Shown here: in pieces, positions 42,843-51,784 of the stretch
Numbering within the stretch: the first letter of the stretch is position 1
Layout: the number at the start of each line of letters is the position of its first letter
Notes under the pieces: model-generated
Told to the model about the DNA's origin: nothing
Seen by the model: the letters and a program-made list of their open reading frames with translations, nothing else
The model's database searches: none
Assembly: GCA_039805905.1 (NCBI GenBank)
Contig: JBDIVM010000002.1
Coordinates: forward strand, 817,469 to 881,468
Source of the DNA: Thermohalobaculum sp039805905
Lineage (GTDB): Bacteria; Pseudomonadota; Alphaproteobacteria; Rhodobacterales; Rhodobacteraceae
Reading direction: 5' to 3'
DNA: 64,000 bases
Program-made: the position numbers and the translations under genes

Positions 42843-43772
42843 ATGCATCAGGTGCAGTTGAATCCCGATCGGCTCTCGCCAGAGGCGGCCGGAATCGTCC
42901 GGTTCATGGGCGGGTTCACGGTCGAGACCACACCGGCCTCTGCCGCCAAGGTCGGCGACTTCCGCGAGCTGCTGAGGTCCGGAACCGTCGTCTACATCAC
43001 CTTCCTGCCCGGCTCCGACTACAACGACACGGTGGCCACGGCGAAGCGGCTCCGTAACGAGGGGTTCGAGCCGGCACCGCATTTTGCCGCGCGCTCGATG
43101 ACCAGTCGGGCGATGCTGGAGGACTATCTCGCTCGTGCCGCAGGCGAGGCGGGCGTCAACCATGTGCTCGCCATCGCGGGTGCGGTGAGTGCGCCGCTCG
43201 GCCCCTATGCTGACTCCATGCAGATGCTGGAGACAGGGCTTTTCGACAAGCACGGTATCGCACGGATCGGAGTCGCGGGGCACCCGGAAGGCAGTCCCGA
43301 CATGTCTGACAGGGCCATCGCCGAAGCGCTCGCCTGGAAGAACGGTTTTGCGCAGCGCACCGACGCCGCCATGCACATCGTCACCCAGTTCTGCTTTGAG
43401 GCGGAACCGATCATCGCCTGGGACCGGCGCCTCAATGCCGAGGGCAACCGGCTGCCGATCCGGATCGGTGTGCCGGGGATCGCCAAGCTGCAGACGCTGG
43501 TGAAATACGCCATGGCCTGCGGCATCGGCAACTCGATCAATTTCATCAAGAGGCAGGCATCGAACGTCACCAAGCTGCTGACGCAGCAGGAACCCGACAG
43601 GCTGGTGCGGGATCTCGCCCGGTATGCCGCTACCGATTCCGCCTGCGGCATCGAAGGCGTGCACATGTATCCGCTCGGAGGCCTGAAGAAATCCGCCGAC
43701 TGGGGCTACGCGGTCACCGACGGCGCCTTCTCGCTGAACCGTGACGGCTTCAAAGTCGATGCCGACCTGTGA
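42843..43772 (+). CDS. metF: Methylenetetrahydrofolate reductase (MetF family)
   Basis: 309-aa FAD TIM-barrel protein. Family points are FTVETTPASAAKVGDFRELL, VVYITFLPGSDYNDTVATAKRL, HFAARSMTS, GIARIGVAGHPEGSPDMSD, IVTQFCFEAEPIIAWDRR and a C-terminal LGGLKKSADWGYAV. In this setting it probably runs in the oxidative direction, turning methyl-H4folate into methylene-H4folate for C1 oxidation or assimilation. ATG 42843 has GGAG six bases upstream; TTG 42831 and ATG 42837 are alternatives. The family member is of the short, divergent type seen with corrinoid demethylation genes. Confidence 0.85.
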   Translation: MHQVQLNPDRLSPEAAGIVRFMGGFTVETTPASAAKVGDFRELLRSGTVVYITFLPGSDYNDTVATAKRLRNEGFEPAPHFAARSMTSRAMLEDYLARAAGEAGVNHVLAIAGAVSAPLGPYADSMQMLETGLFDKHGIARIGVAGHPEGSPDMSDRAIAEALAWKNGFAQRTDAAMHIVTQFCFEAEPIIAWDRRLNAEGNRLPIRIGVPGIAKLQTLVKYAMACGIGNSINFIKRQASNVTKLLTQQEPDRLVRDLARYAATDSACGIEGVHMYPLGGLKKSADWGYAVTDGAFSLNRDGFKVDADL

Positions 43773-43805
43773 TATGCGCCGGATCCGGTGCAGGGGAGAA
43801 ACGCC

Positions 43806-44309
43806 ATGCGCAAGACCGACCGGACCCAGGGGCTAAGCCGCCGTCAACTCCTGTCCGCAGGCGCCGCCGGCCTCGCTGCGGGCTTCGCGGCCGCTCCCGC
43901 GGGGCCGGTACGGGCCCAGACGGCGCAGCTGCCGGTGGTGGATGTGGCGAAGCTCGCCGATCTTGCGACGGGCGATGCCATAGACTTCGCCTACCCGGAC
44001 GCCGACTCCCCGGCCATCCTGATCACGATGGACGGGCCGGCCGAGAACGGCATCGGGCCGAACCGCAACATTGTCGCCTATTCAAGGCTCTGCACGCACA
44101 AGGGCTGCCCGGTCAGCTGGAACCCCGACCAGCGGATACTCATCTGCCCCTGCCACTGGTCGAGCTTCGATCCCGCGAAGAAGGGCCGCATGATCATCGG
44201 CCAGGCCAGCCAGGGATTGCCCCAGATCGTGCTGAAGGTCGAAGGCGATTTCGTCCAGGCGACGGGCGTCGACGGGCTGATCTACGGCCGCCAGACGAAT
44301 GTTCTGTAG
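43806..44309 (+). CDS. aioB: Arsenite oxidase small (Rieske) subunit
   Basis: 167 aa. Twin-arginine signal (SRRQLLSAGAAGLAAGFAAA) exporting the folded complex to the periplasm. The Rieske [2Fe-2S] site is Cys96-x-His98 and Cys114-x-x-His117 (CTHKGCP ... CPCHWSSFD) with the Cys101/Cys116 pair available for a disulfide. Small-before-large order and six-bp spacing to aioA are normal for aio operons. 33 bp after metF. Confidence 0.93.
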   Translation: MRKTDRTQGLSRRQLLSAGAAGLAAGFAAAPAGPVRAQTAQLPVVDVAKLADLATGDAIDFAYPDADSPAILITMDGPAENGIGPNRNIVAYSRLCTHKGCPVSWNPDQRILICPCHWSSFDPAKKGRMIIGQASQGLPQIVLKVEGDFVQATGVDGLIYGRQTNVL

Positions 44310-44315
44310 CACGCG

Positions 44316-46802
44316 ATGACCGCGACCCCGCTTCCGCCGCCCGACGCCGAGGAGTTCCGTACCGTCTGCCAGTTCTGCATCGTCGGTTGCGGCTACCGCG
44401 TCTACCGGTGGCCCGAGGGCCGCGACGGCGGTCTGGCGCCGGACGAGAATGCGCTGGGCGCCGATTTCCGGATGCAGCAACCCGCTTTCGGCGCCTGGCT
44501 GCCGCCCCTCGCCCATTCCGTGATCACCGAGAAAGGCGGCCGGCACAACGTCGCGATCCTTCCAGATGACGGCTGCCTGGTGAATTCCGGCCTCGCCTCG
44601 GTGCGCGGTGCCGGGCTCGCGGCGTCGCTGTACCGGCCCGACGGCCCGACCCGGATCCGGCTGACGTCGCCGGCGATCCGCTCGGGCGGCACTCTCGACC
44701 CGATTGGCTGGGACGAGGCAGCCGATCTCGGCTCCCGCGTGATCAAGGCGGTGATCGACCGCTGGGGGCCTGACGCCATTGGCATGAAGTTCTTCGACCA
44801 CGGCGGCGGCGGCGGCGGCTTCGAGAACAACTGGGCTGTGGGCCGCTTCTTCTTCGAGGGCGTCCGAACCTCCACGGCGTCGATCCACAACCGCCCGGCC
44901 TACAATTCCGAGGTCCATGCTGCGGGCGATGCGGGGCTGGCACCTCTGACGAACGCCTATGTCGACGCCCAGCTTGCCGACACGATCCTGATCGTCGGGG
45001 CGAATCCTTACGAGACCCAGACCAACTACTTCCTCAATCACATGGTGAAGAACCTCTCGGGCGAGTCGGCGGCGCTCAAGAAGGCGAACTTCCCGGGCGA
45101 GCAGACGGGCCCCGGCCGCATGATCGTCATCGACCCGCGCCGAACCATGACCGTGGCGGCAGCCGAGGCGGCGGGCGGAGCCGAGAACGTGCTCCACCTG
45201 CAGATCGAGCCGGGTGCCGATCTCTGGCTGCTGAATGCGATCGCGCGCCTGATTCTCGAATTCAAATGGCATGACACCGGCTTCATCCGGAAGCACACCG
45301 AGGTCCAGACCTACGAGGCCTACCAGCGCTCGACCCTGATGAGCGAGCGGCCGGCGGACGACATCGTGCGCGAGGCAGCAGCGCGGGCGGGCATCGACCC
45401 GGCTCTGATCGGCAAGGCGGCCGAGTGGATCGCGCGGCCGAAACCGGACGGCAGTCGTCGCCGGACCCTGCTCCATTACGAGAAGGGCCTGATCTGGGGG
45501 ATCAAGAACTACGAGAACGTCGCCAGCATCGTCGGCCTTGCGTTGCTGACGGGCAATCTCGGAAAGCCGGGGACCGGCTGCAGCCGCCTTGGCGGCCATC
45601 AGGAAGGCTATGTCCGCCCCGCGGCGCCGGGGGGCCGGCCGGCGCGCAACATTGACGAGGCGCTGCGCCGCGGCGAGACCAAGGTATACTGGATCGGCGG
45701 CTGCAACCCGGTGCTGACCACGCTCCGCGCCGAGTCCGTCGCCGGCGCGCTCGATACCCGGGGCGGCGTCGTCACCGAGGCGCTGACCATGACGAAGGGC
45801 AAGCCCGCTGCCGAACGGGTCGTTGCCATCGTCGAGGCGATGAAGCAGGGCGGCATCTTCGTCATCGGCCAGGACATCTACCCGACCGCCTCGACCGATC
45901 GCGCGCATCTGGTGCTGCCGGCCGCCACCTGGGGCGAAATGAACCTGACCTCGATCAACGGCGAGCGGCGGCTCCGCCTCTACCCCAAATTCATGGAGCC
46001 GCCCGGCCAGGCCCTGCCCGACTGGGCGATCATCGCCCGGGTCGCCCGTCGGCTGCGGGCGCTCTACGAGGCCGACAATAACCCCGAGATGGCCAACCGC
46101 TTCCTCAATTTCGACTGGGCGGACGACGAGGCCGTGTTCATAGATGCCCGCTACAGTTTCTCGGGCGGGCCCGGCGATCCGATGGAAGGCTATGCCGGCG
46201 TCGACTACGATGTCCTGCGCAGGCTCGGCAACAACGGCATCCAGACACCGACGAGGCTCGTCCGGGGGACACCGATTGGCACCGAGCGCCTGTTCGAGGA
46301 CGGACGCTTCGGCACGCCCTCCGGCAAGGCCCGGTTCATCCCGGCACCGCCGCCCTGGCCACGCTATGCAGCCGCCGTCGAGCGGCAGCGCCGCCAGCAC
46401 CGGTTCTGGATCAACAACGGCCGGTCGAACCACATCTGGCAAACCGCCTATCATCATCGCTACATCGAGTTCTACCGCGAGCGCGCACCGGTGCCCTATC
46501 TCGAGATGCATCCGGCCGATGCGGCGGGCCTCGGCATTCAGGCCGGCGATCTGGTCGAGGTCGCGAACGACATGGGCAGCGTCCAGGCGATGGCCTACCC
46601 GACCGGCTCGGTGAAGCCGAACCACTGTTTCATGCTGTTCGGTCAGCCGAGGGGCGCCGCCGGCGACCTGGTCTCGGACCATGTCGACCCGGACACGACG
46701 ATCCCCTGGTACAAGGGTGTCTGGGCGGACGTCCGCAGAATCGGGCCGATGCCCGAAGTCACGCGCAGCGTGTCGTTCCGGCCCCAGAACGTGGCGGGCT
46801 GA
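44316..46802 (+). CDS. aioA: Arsenite oxidase large (molybdopterin) subunit
   Basis: 828-aa catalytic subunit oxidising As(III) to As(V), usual length. The [3Fe-4S] site is Cys18, Cys21, Cys25 (VCQFCIVGCGY). All four residues known to line the arsenite funnel are kept: His191 and Glu199 in IHNRPAYNSE, with Ala195 in place of a Mo ligand as in AioA, plus Arg424 and His428 in SRLGGHQEGYVRP. No signal, as expected: it is exported with AioB. Differences from standard loci: no aioXSR regulators and no cytochrome c, and it sits after metF. A methylated As(III) species as substrate cannot be ruled out. Confidence 0.95.
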   Translation: MTATPLPPPDAEEFRTVCQFCIVGCGYRVYRWPEGRDGGLAPDENALGADFRMQQPAFGAWLPPLAHSVITEKGGRHNVAILPDDGCLVNSGLASVRGAGLAASLYRPDGPTRIRLTSPAIRSGGTLDPIGWDEAADLGSRVIKAVIDRWGPDAIGMKFFDHGGGGGGFENNWAVGRFFFEGVRTSTASIHNRPAYNSEVHAAGDAGLAPLTNAYVDAQLADTILIVGANPYETQTNYFLNHMVKNLSGESAALKKANFPGEQTGPGRMIVIDPRRTMTVAAAEAAGGAENVLHLQIEPGADLWLLNAIARLILEFKWHDTGFIRKHTEVQTYEAYQRSTLMSERPADDIVREAAARAGIDPALIGKAAEWIARPKPDGSRRRTLLHYEKGLIWGIKNYENVASIVGLALLTGNLGKPGTGCSRLGGHQEGYVRPAAPGGRPARNIDEALRRGETKVYWIGGCNPVLTTLRAESVAGALDTRGGVVTEALTMTKGKPAAERVVAIVEAMKQGGIFVIGQDIYPTASTDRAHLVLPAATWGEMNLTSINGERRLRLYPKFMEPPGQALPDWAIIARVARRLRALYEADNNPEMANRFLNFDWADDEAVFIDARYSFSGGPGDPMEGYAGVDYDVLRRLGNNGIQTPTRLVRGTPIGTERLFEDGRFGTPSGKARFIPAPPPWPRYAAAVERQRRQHRFWINNGRSNHIWQTAYHHRYIEFYRERAPVPYLEMHPADAAGLGIQAGDLVEVANDMGSVQAMAYPTGSVKPNHCFMLFGQPRGAAGDLVSDHVDPDTTIPWYKGVWADVRRIGPMPEVTRSVSFRPQNVAG

Positions 46803-46805
46803 GCG

Positions 46806-47753
46806 ATGCTGCGTGCCCTTGCCCGTTCCCTCGCACTCGCACTGGCCCTCGCAACTGCGCCGGGCGTGGCGCAGACCCTGTCGCCCGGCGCCGAGATGCA
46901 GGGAGCCGACCTCTCCGGCAAGGTACTTGAAGGCGTCGCCGCACAGGGCGCAAACCTCAGCGGTGCCGATCTCAGCGGCGCGCAGCTCCGCCGGGCCGAC
47001 CTGCGCGAGGCGTATCTGCGCGGCGCCGATCTCTCGGGCGCCGATCTCAGCGGAGCCGATCTCGGCGGCGCAGACCTCACCTTGGCGCGCCTCGACGGCG
47101 CGAACCTGACCGGCGCGCGGCTGACGCGCACCGCTCTCGTCCGGGCGCGCCTCGACGGCGCGATCCTCACGCGCGCCTTCATGGCTGGCGCCGACCTGAC
47201 CCGCGCACGGCTCACGGACGTTGATCTGACCGGCGCCGTCCTCCAGGATGCGACGCTCGTACAGGCCGACCTCACCGGCGCGAACCTGACCGGTGCCAGG
47301 CTGGGCGCGGGCTCGCCGGGATCCGACTCCCCTGCCCCGGCACGTCTGACCGGAGCCGATCTCACAGACGCCGTGCTCGACGGTGCCGACCTGACGAGCG
47401 TGGGTCTCAGCGAGGCACGCCTCAAGGATGCCAGCCTGCGCGGCGCGACGCTGAGCTATGCCGATCTGAGCTGGATCGAGGCACCGGGGGCAGATTTCTC
47501 CGACGCGGCGATGTCGGCGGCGATCCTCAAGGGCGCCAACCTTGCCGGGACCGACTTCAGCGGTGCGGTGATGGATCTGGCGCGCGCCGCGGGCGCGATC
47601 CTGCGCCAGTCCGATCTGACGGCTGCATCGCTCAATGGTGTGGACCTGACGCTGGCCGACCTGACCGGCGCGATCTTTTCTGGCGCCGATCTCACGGGAT
47701 TGCGGGTCGACGGCGCAACGGCAAATCCTTCGTTTGGAGGGGCAGGACCATGA
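46806..47753 (+). CDS. Exported pentapeptide-repeat protein
   Basis: 315 aa with a signal peptide (LARSLALALALATAPGVAQ) and some 45 pentapeptide repeats of the A(D/N)LxG type (GADLSGADLSGADLGGADLT), which fold into a right-handed square beta-helix. A short break around residue 175 (GAGSPGSDSPAPA) divides it. Three bases after aioA and overlapping the porin gene by ATGA, so co-expressed with both. A periplasmic scaffold for arsenite oxidase is conceivable; nothing in the sequence proves it. Confidence 0.9.
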   Translation: MLRALARSLALALALATAPGVAQTLSPGAEMQGADLSGKVLEGVAAQGANLSGADLSGAQLRRADLREAYLRGADLSGADLSGADLGGADLTLARLDGANLTGARLTRTALVRARLDGAILTRAFMAGADLTRARLTDVDLTGAVLQDATLVQADLTGANLTGARLGAGSPGSDSPAPARLTGADLTDAVLDGADLTSVGLSEARLKDASLRGATLSYADLSWIEAPGADFSDAAMSAAILKGANLAGTDFSGAVMDLARAAGAILRQSDLTAASLNGVDLTLADLTGAIFSGADLTGLRVDGATANPSFGGAGP

Positions 47754-48616
47754 CGGCAATCGAGAGCGATCCTAGCGCAGCCGACCGCACAAGTCCGCGC
47801 GATCCGTCGCTGGTCAGTGCCGCGGCCGGCGAGATCGTGGGCACGTTCATCCTGGTCTTCTTCGGTGTCGGCGCGGTGCAGGCCGCGGTCGCCACCGGTG
47901 CCCAGGCCGGGCTCTGGCAGGTTGCCGTCGTCTGGGCCATCGGCGTCAGCCTGGCGATCTACGCGACGGCCTCCTATTCCGGGGCTCATATCAATCCGGC
48001 GATCACGCTGGTGGCATTTGTCTACGACCGGATGCCGCTTGTCCAGGTCCTGGTCTACTGGGTCTCCCAGCTCATAGGCGCAATGCTGGCGGCCTTGCTG
48101 CTCTATGCCATCTTTGCCGAGATCATCGTCGAGTTCGAGCGGCAGCACGGCCTGTTGCGCGGCGGGCCGGGGAGCGAGCTCTCGGCGATGATGTTCGGCG
48201 AGTATTTCCCCAACCCGGCGATCTTCGGCTCGGACGAGGCGGCCTGGCGCGTGGTCAGCCTCCAACGCGCCTTCCTGGCCGAGCTGACCGGCACCGCAGT
48301 GCTCGCCTTCATCGTGGGTGCGCTGACCAGCGAGCGCAACATGGCCCGGCCACACTCAGGCATCACTGCAGTGATCATCGGCATCACGGTCGCCGCCATC
48401 ATCTCGGTCATCGCCCCGCTCACGCAGGCGGGGCTCAATCCTGCCCGCGATCTGGGTCCGCGGCTGGTCTCCCATTACCTCGGTTGGGGCGAGATCGCGA
48501 TTCCGGGCCCGCGCGGCGGCTGGCTCAGCGTCTACGTTGCTGCGCCCTGCCTCGGCGCACTGATCGGCGGCGGGCTGCAGCGACTGCTGGCGCGGTTCGC
48601 GCCGCACGCTCCGTAG
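47750..48616 (+). CDS. MIP family aquaglyceroporin
   Basis: 288-aa six-helix channel with two NPA boxes: Asn82 (GAHINPAITLV) and Asn230 (AGLNPARDLGPRL). The Asp after the second NPAR is the glycerol-facilitator mark, as in GlpF and AqpS, meaning it can pass undissociated As(OH)3 and small methylated arsenicals. N-terminal 20 residues are hydrophilic, and a long periplasmic loop with EYFPNPAIFG follows helix three. Coupled to the aio operon, so it likely moves arsenite or a methyl derivative between compartments. Confidence 0.9.
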   Translation: MTAIESDPSAADRTSPRDPSLVSAAAGEIVGTFILVFFGVGAVQAAVATGAQAGLWQVAVVWAIGVSLAIYATASYSGAHINPAITLVAFVYDRMPLVQVLVYWVSQLIGAMLAALLLYAIFAEIIVEFERQHGLLRGGPGSELSAMMFGEYFPNPAIFGSDEAAWRVVSLQRAFLAELTGTAVLAFIVGALTSERNMARPHSGITAVIIGITVAAIISVIAPLTQAGLNPARDLGPRLVSHYLGWGEIAIPGPRGGWLSVYVAAPCLGALIGGGLQRLLARFAPHAP

Positions 48617-48757
48617 ACCGGATTCCCGCAGGCCGCCGGCGGCGCCGCCGCTGTGACCTGCGGACGCGCTTCAAGGTCCGGGCGGAAACCGGTATTCTGC
48701 CCGCCTGAAGATGCGGCACCGGTGTCACGCGGCCTGCCGCCCACCGAGGGAGCAAAT

Positions 48758-49771
48758 ATGACCGGCAAGTTCGCCCAGGCGCTCGCAGAACGTGACTGGC
48801 TCCTCGCGGATGGCGCCACCGGAACAAACTATTTCGCCATGGGCCTCGTGTCCGGCGAATCGCCCGAGAACTGGAACGAATCCCATCCCGGTCGCGTCCG
48901 CGACCTGCACCGGGCGTTCATCGAGGCTGGCGCCGACATCATTCTCACCAACAGCTTCGGCGGCAACCGGCGACGGATGATGATGCACGGCGCGGCTGAC
49001 CGTGTACGCGAGATCAACGCCCTGGCGGCGCGGCACGCCCGTGCCGAGGCCGATGCGGCCGGGCGTCCGGTGATCGTCGCCGGGTCGATCGGGCCGACCG
49101 GCGACCTGCTCGAGCCGCTTGGCGAGCTTCCTCCGGAGGAGGCCCGCGCGGCGTTTGCCGAACAGGCCGAGGCGCTTGCCGAGGGCGGAGCGGACATCCT
49201 CTGGTGCGAGACCCTTTCGGCCGAGAACGAGGTCGCAGCTGCCGTCGAGGCCTGTGCCGCGACCGGCCTGCCGGTGGTTGCAACCATGAGCTTCGACACC
49301 GGTGGCAGGACGATGATGGGCATCAAGCCCGGCGACTGGCCGCGGATCGCAGCCGGACTGCCCGGCCCGCTCGCGGCATTCGGAGCGAATTGCGGCGTCG
49401 GGGCGGCAGAACTGGTCGCGACCGTCCTCGGCATCGCCGCGTCGGCCCCGCCGGAATCGGTCATCGTCGCAAAGGCCAATTGCGGCATGCCCGAGCTAAC
49501 GGATGACGGCATCAGGTACAACGGCACGCCACAGCTCATGGCCGACTATGCCCGCCTGTCCCGCAACGCCGGCGCGAGGATCATCGGTGGCTGCTGCGGC
49601 ACGACGCCAGGTCATCTTGCTGCCATGCGGCAGGCCCTCGAAGCCCACCGCCCCGGCCCCCCGCCAACCATCGACGAGGTGATCGCCAGCCTCGGCACCG
49701 TCTCGCGCCTCGCGCGCGGAGTCGATGCGGCGGCGGACGCGAGATTGCGCGGAAAGCGGCCGGACCGGTAA
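48758..49771 (+). CDS. Homocysteine S-methyltransferase family protein (BHMT-like)
   Basis: 337-aa zinc methyltransferase barrel: LLADGATGTNYFAMGLVSGESPENWN, IILTNSFGGNRRRMMMHG, and zinc ligands Cys in FGANCGVGA and the Cys pair of GGCCGTTPGHL. The GESPE element marks the betaine-type branch, where a trimethylated onium donates methyl to homocysteine. 141 bp after the porin gene, possibly its own unit. In the organoarsenic model it could accept a methyl from a betaine-like donor; glycine betaine is the ordinary substrate. Confidence 0.85.
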   Translation: MTGKFAQALAERDWLLADGATGTNYFAMGLVSGESPENWNESHPGRVRDLHRAFIEAGADIILTNSFGGNRRRMMMHGAADRVREINALAARHARAEADAAGRPVIVAGSIGPTGDLLEPLGELPPEEARAAFAEQAEALAEGGADILWCETLSAENEVAAAVEACAATGLPVVATMSFDTGGRTMMGIKPGDWPRIAAGLPGPLAAFGANCGVGAAELVATVLGIAASAPPESVIVAKANCGMPELTDDGIRYNGTPQLMADYARLSRNAGARIIGGCCGTTPGHLAAMRQALEAHRPGPPPTIDEVIASLGTVSRLARGVDAAADARLRGKRPDR

Positions 49772-49806
49772 TCTCTGGCGCGCCCGCCGGCGCGCATTCC
49801 GATTGC

Positions 49807-50490
49807 CTAAGTCCCCAGCGCGCCCGCAAGATCTGCGAGATCGGCAACGACCAGGTCGGGCGCAAGCCCCAGACCGTCCAGCGGCTGCCCGTAGCGGCGC
49901 ACCCAGATGGTCGGGAAGCCGTAGTTCTTCGCGCCGATCACATCGAACGAGTTCCCGGAAACGAAGCCGATCGCGGCCGCCTCGAGGCCGATCTCGCGGA
50001 CGCCCACGTCGTAGGCCGCACGGCTCGGTTTGTAGACGCGGTCCGCGGTCGTGGTAATCACGCCTCTGAAGAAACGGTCGATGCCTGCACGCCGCTGCGA
50101 GGCCCTGATCATGCCCTCGGTCCCCATCGAGAGCACATAAAGTGCGTACCGCCCGGCAAGCCGCGCGAGCGCCGGGGCCGCATCCGGGTAGATCGGGGCC
50201 TCTCCGTCGGCGGCGAGCAGCTGCACACGCACTTCGTCAGGCAGCCCGACGCCGAATTCCGCCGCGGCGAAGTCCAGCGCGTGCGCGCTCAGCTCGCTCC
50301 ATGGCGCGTATCTGCCCATCATGCCGTTCTGGAAGCAGTATCGCTGGCAGGTCTGGAACCACAGCTTGGCGAGGCCATAGCCGTCGATGCGGGGGACATG
50401 CTCGTTGATCACCGAGCCGAGCCCCTGCTTGTCCGCAACGGTCCCGTAATAGTCGAAGGCCAGCGCCGACACCCGCCCGAATTCATCCAT
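49807..50490 (-). CDS. HAD superfamily hydrolase (type II haloacid dehalogenase-like)
   Basis: 227 aa. Motif I is ALAFDYYGTVADK (nucleophile Asp), motif II Ser in LYVLSMGTEGM, motif III Lys in RVYKPSRAAYDVG, and motif IV FVSGNSFDVIGAKNYGF. This matches L-2-haloacid dehalogenases in layout, but many members are phosphatases. Starts three bases after the MFS transporter stop, so they form one operon; an organic-acid substrate is likely. Confidence 0.8.
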   Translation of the reverse strand: MDEFGRVSALAFDYYGTVADKQGLGSVINEHVPRIDGYGLAKLWFQTCQRYCFQNGMMGRYAPWSELSAHALDFAAAEFGVGLPDEVRVQLLAADGEAPIYPDAAPALARLAGRYALYVLSMGTEGMIRASQRRAGIDRFFRGVITTTADRVYKPSRAAYDVGVREIGLEAAAIGFVSGNSFDVIGAKNYGFPTIWVRRYGQPLDGLGLAPDLVVADLADLAGALGT

Positions 50491-50493
50491 CTC

Positions 50494-51699
50494 TCACCTC
50501 GCCACACGAGCCGCCAGGATCACCGCACCGAAGCCGGTGCCGACCACCGCCACCGCCAGCCCGATCACCAGGTCGTAGCCGCCGACTTCCCAGACCAGCG
50601 CCGCCACCGTCGGGCCGGCCGCAAAGCCGCACATGAAGGGCAAGGCCAGCTTGCCCGCCGTCGCGCCGAACCGCCGGCGCCCCAGCAGCTGCGCCGTCAG
50701 CACCGGGCGCAGGATGCTCGCGGTCCCATAGCCGGCGCCATGCAGGATGACGAACGCGGCGGCAAGCCAGGGCTCGATCCCGGCAAGTAGCAGCGCCATT
50801 CCGCCAAGGGCCATGCCCATGTAGCAGCCCATCGCGACGCCAAAGACGCCGACCTGCTTCTCGGTGGCCAGGGTGATGATCCGCCCCACCACCTGCATCG
50901 GCCCGATCATCGAGGCAGCGAGCACCGCGGCAGCCTCGCCGATGCCGCGGTCGGCCAGGATCGGCAGCAGATGGCCGAGGATCAGCCCATGGGTCAGGCC
51001 GATGCTGCCGAACGCGAAAGCCAGGCACCAGAATGCGGCTTGCCGGGTGACCGGGGCCGGATTGCCACCGTCGAGGGCCGCCTCCGTCGCCGGTTGCTCC
51101 GGGCGATGGCGCTCCAGAAGCCGCAGTCCGAGCAGCGTCAGCGGGACCGACAGCAGCAGGATGGCGGCAGCAAAGCAGAGCACCGCGCCGCGCCAGCCGA
51201 GATGCTCGGCCAGGAAATGTGCGCTCGGAAAGGACACCGTTCCGGCGAAACCCGCCACGAGCGTCACCGTGGTGATGGCGGTGCGCGCCCGTTCGCCGAC
51301 CGTCACCGTGATGATCGCGAAGCAGGCTTCGTAGAGGGCAACCGACATGGCCACGCCGATCGCCAGCCAGAGCGCGTAGAACTGCCAGATCTCCGTCACC
51401 TGGCTCAGCCCGGCCAGCAGCGCGGCGCCCGCCACCGCCCCGCCCGGATGGATCAGCCGGGCGGCCCCCCGGTCGATGAGCCGCCCCGCGAGCGGCGCGA
51501 GCAAGGCGGTGATCAGCAGCGCCCCGGTGAATGCGCCCGAAAGCTGGGTCTTCGTCCAGCCAAGGTCGCTCTCCCATTCGGGCAGAAGCGCGGGAAAGGT
51601 GTAATAAAGGCAGGCCCAGACGACCGTCTGCGCCAGCGCGAGCGGCATCACATCCCGGCGCAGCGAGCGCTGACCATCCGCACCTTTGAAATTGGCCAC
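50494..51699 (-). CDS. Major facilitator superfamily transporter
   Basis: 401 aa with 12 hydrophobic segments in two halves, DVMPLALAQTVVWACLYYTF at the start, the loop GRLIDRGAARLIHPGGAV between helices 2 and 3, and a hydrophilic centre around RHRPEQPATEAALDGG. Resembles the oxalate/formate-type and YbfB-like branch. Direction and substrate are unknown. In operon with the HAD hydrolase. Confidence 0.82.
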   Translation of the reverse strand: MANFKGADGQRSLRRDVMPLALAQTVVWACLYYTFPALLPEWESDLGWTKTQLSGAFTGALLITALLAPLAGRLIDRGAARLIHPGGAVAGAALLAGLSQVTEIWQFYALWLAIGVAMSVALYEACFAIITVTVGERARTAITTVTLVAGFAGTVSFPSAHFLAEHLGWRGAVLCFAAAILLLSVPLTLLGLRLLERHRPEQPATEAALDGGNPAPVTRQAAFWCLAFAFGSIGLTHGLILGHLLPILADRGIGEAAAVLAASMIGPMQVVGRIITLATEKQVGVFGVAMGCYMGMALGGMALLLAGIEPWLAAAFVILHGAGYGTASILRPVLTAQLLGRRRFGATAGKLALPFMCGFAAGPTVAALVWEVGGYDLVIGLAVAVVGTGFGAVILAARVAR

Positions 51700-51784
51700 G
51701 CCATGCTCCCGTATCTGCCTCGGACGTCGCTATCACGCCGCCGGAGACGAGGGCAACCGAACGATCCCGCCAATTCTCCATCGC

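Noticed and set aside
44082..47759. 1225-codon minus-strand frame opposite aioBA and the pentapeptide gene
   Set aside because: Antisense to genes with unmistakable catalytic motifs.
48617..48757. Possible SAM or SAH riboswitch before the BHMT-like gene
   Set aside because: CCGAGGGAGC near the start codon resembles part of the SAH motif, but no supporting helices could be found.
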